Assembly: GCA_036897485.1 (NCBI GenBank)
Contig: JAYMTF010001796.1
Coordinates: forward strand, 1-21,263
Reading direction: 5' to 3'
DNA length: 21,263 nt
Source of the DNA: Pelargonium nanum
Taxonomy: Eukaryota > Streptophyta > Magnoliopsida > Geraniales > Geraniaceae
Shown here: positions 20,206-21,263 of the stretch, piece after piece
Layout: every line of letters starts with the position of its first letter
How positions within the stretch are numbered: position 1 is the first letter of the stretch
The notes under the pieces: generated by a model
Seen by the model: only the letters and a program-made list of their open reading frames with translations
Database searches by the model: none
Told to the model about the DNA's origin: nothing
Position numbers and translations under genes: made by a program

Positions 20206-20455
20206 CGCGCCTTCGTATCAAGCTTCGTCCCCATCCACCTTAATGCCCCCACACGAGTCACAAGCCCGCGTTACTGAGCTCGGCAACTCACCCTCACTAA
20301 CCTCCTCTATCAACCAACTATTTATTTTCTCTTTGTCTGATGTGGGACCAAACACATAACTTACTGTAATGTGTAATCGGACTGGTCAAATAACTATATT
20401 ACCTTACATTTTATTTTGTTGGTACAATAACATTTTATTTTACTTTACAAGAATG

Positions 20456-20474
20456 TATATATATATATATATAT
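20456..20474. repeat. (TA)n microsatellite
   Basis: An uninterrupted TA run of about 19 bases in non-coding sequence. Confidence 0.9.
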
Positions 20475-20505
20475 TTTCTTGGTTTAAATGAGTTGTTCGA
20501 CCGAG

Positions 20506-20660
20506 TAATCGGACTGGTCATGTTGTGCGTGTCACAACACAAAGCATTAACAAAACTTGTTGGATTCTCCAATAACACAAACATGATTACAAAATGTGTG
20601 AGTTCAAACACAATAATTATGTGTCATGTTACGACACGGATTGCGAGCTATACCAACAAC
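20506..20660. repeat. Third copy of the dispersed repeat
   Basis: 20550-20572 matches the reverse complement of 10738-10760. TAATCGGACTGGTCA at 20506-20520 is also present exactly at 20374-20388. TGTCATGTTACGACACG near 20622 fits the GTGT/ACAC style of the other copies. Confidence 0.5.
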
Positions 20661-21029
20661 TTTAATCATTACATATTGTGATTCTTTAAATATCTAATAA
20701 GACAACATAGCAATATGGTGATTCTTTAACGATAATAAATGGTAATTAGTGCGGATCGTTCGGGTGGAGATTGGATTGTGCGAGACTGTGATGATAAATG
20801 CTAGGAAGATGGTCGTGTGGGTTGGATTGGTGTCATTAATCCCGAAATGGTAGAGGCACTATGATCCGAGAAGCTCTTAGTTGGATTAATGATTGAGGTT
20901 AAGACAATTTCGTCACTGAGTCCGATGCGCAGTCGGTCATCCCATGAAAATTTTTCAGTGTCTTATTTTAAGTGACTTATCGATTTTCTAATATCGAGTG
21001 TGAATCGGGTTGTAAAAAATAAGAAGAGA
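20661..21029. other. Gap: intergenic, no gene seen
   Basis: Moderately AT-rich non-coding sequence between the dispersed repeat and the right direct-repeat copy. GTGATTCTTTAA occurs twice (about 20679 and 20719). No convincing open frame or RNA gene. Confidence 0.55.
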
Positions 21030-21228
21030 AAAAGGTGGGGGTGGAGTTGAAGAGAGGCTAGGAGGTAGCAGCGAGCTGGCGGGTGTGACCCAGTGGGGCA
21101 GGGTGGTAGCTCGGAGCCCAAGCCACATGAGAAAGCAGACCATGCTTGCCTGGTCCGCTGCTCTGTTAAGACAACACATTACCCAAACTGACCGTTCTAT
21201 AAAGAGCTTGGTGTTCTACTGGACGACC
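21030..21228. repeat. Direct repeat, right copy
   Basis: Partner of the repeat at 20055-20205, offset about 1,054 bp at the best-matching core. It is longer in its 5' part, with extra G-rich sequence. The window ends 35 bases later, so the right boundary is unknown. Confidence 0.65.
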
Positions 21229-21263
21229 AAGCCCCAAACCAGGCAACACCTTGTCTCTCCGTA

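Noticed and set aside
20055-21228. Cassandra-type TRIM with 5S rRNA-like LTRs
   Set aside because: I looked for 5S rRNA-like sequence in and between the repeats and found none.

Overview
The window is nuclear DNA from a flowering plant, most likely a eudicot. The evidence is intron-rich genes with GT-AG junctions and AT-rich introns, plant-type gene families (a plant mTERF with an organelle transit peptide, a THALLO-type SAS10, a plant tandem-BRCT protein), two eukaryotic tRNA genes without encoded CCA, and many simple repeats. I cannot name the species from sequence alone.

Layout, left to right. Bases 1-77 may be the last exon of a plus-strand gene that starts outside the window. A three-exon short-chain dehydrogenase/reductase gene lies on the minus strand (325-1826); its first intron and 5' leader carry CA/AT/GA microsatellites. 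Bases 1827-4750 are mostly non-coding, with one minus-strand coding-like exon or gene relic (2644-3028) that I do not recognise and a dispersed repeat near 3.5-3.8 kb. A 16-exon minus-strand gene (4751-10459) encodes a SAS10/UTP3 (THALLO) ribosome-biogenesis protein. I joined all sixteen exons by hand and they give one 668-residue frame. Its upstream region has four TGGGCY (site II) elements, then a 111-bp tandem duplication and sequence fragments resembling genes at the left end of the window.

Between 11.4 and 12.0 kb is a convergent pair of tRNA-Pro genes, TGG on plus and AGG on minus, differing at only two of 72 positions. Next is an eight-exon plus-strand gene (12216-16323) for a plant tandem-BRCT protein. 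Its largest exon carries an apparent one-base deletion that separates the long N-terminal region from the BRCT domains. Convergent to it is an intronless minus-strand mTERF gene (16975-19158) that encodes two complete mTERF domains in tandem, with a small mTERF relic just beyond its 3' end. The right end (19159-21263) is AT-rich intergenic sequence with diverged direct repeats and no gene I can support.

The genes are not an operon and need not act together. SAS10 works in nucleolar 18S rRNA processing, the BRCT protein in the nucleus on DNA damage, the mTERF protein in a mitochondrion or plastid, and the SDR on a small alcohol or ketone. The main points of interest are the duplicated-domain mTERF, the BRCT frameshift, the tRNA-Pro inverted pair, and the colinear gene fragments near 10.8-11.2 kb. 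I did not find a clearly new type of system.
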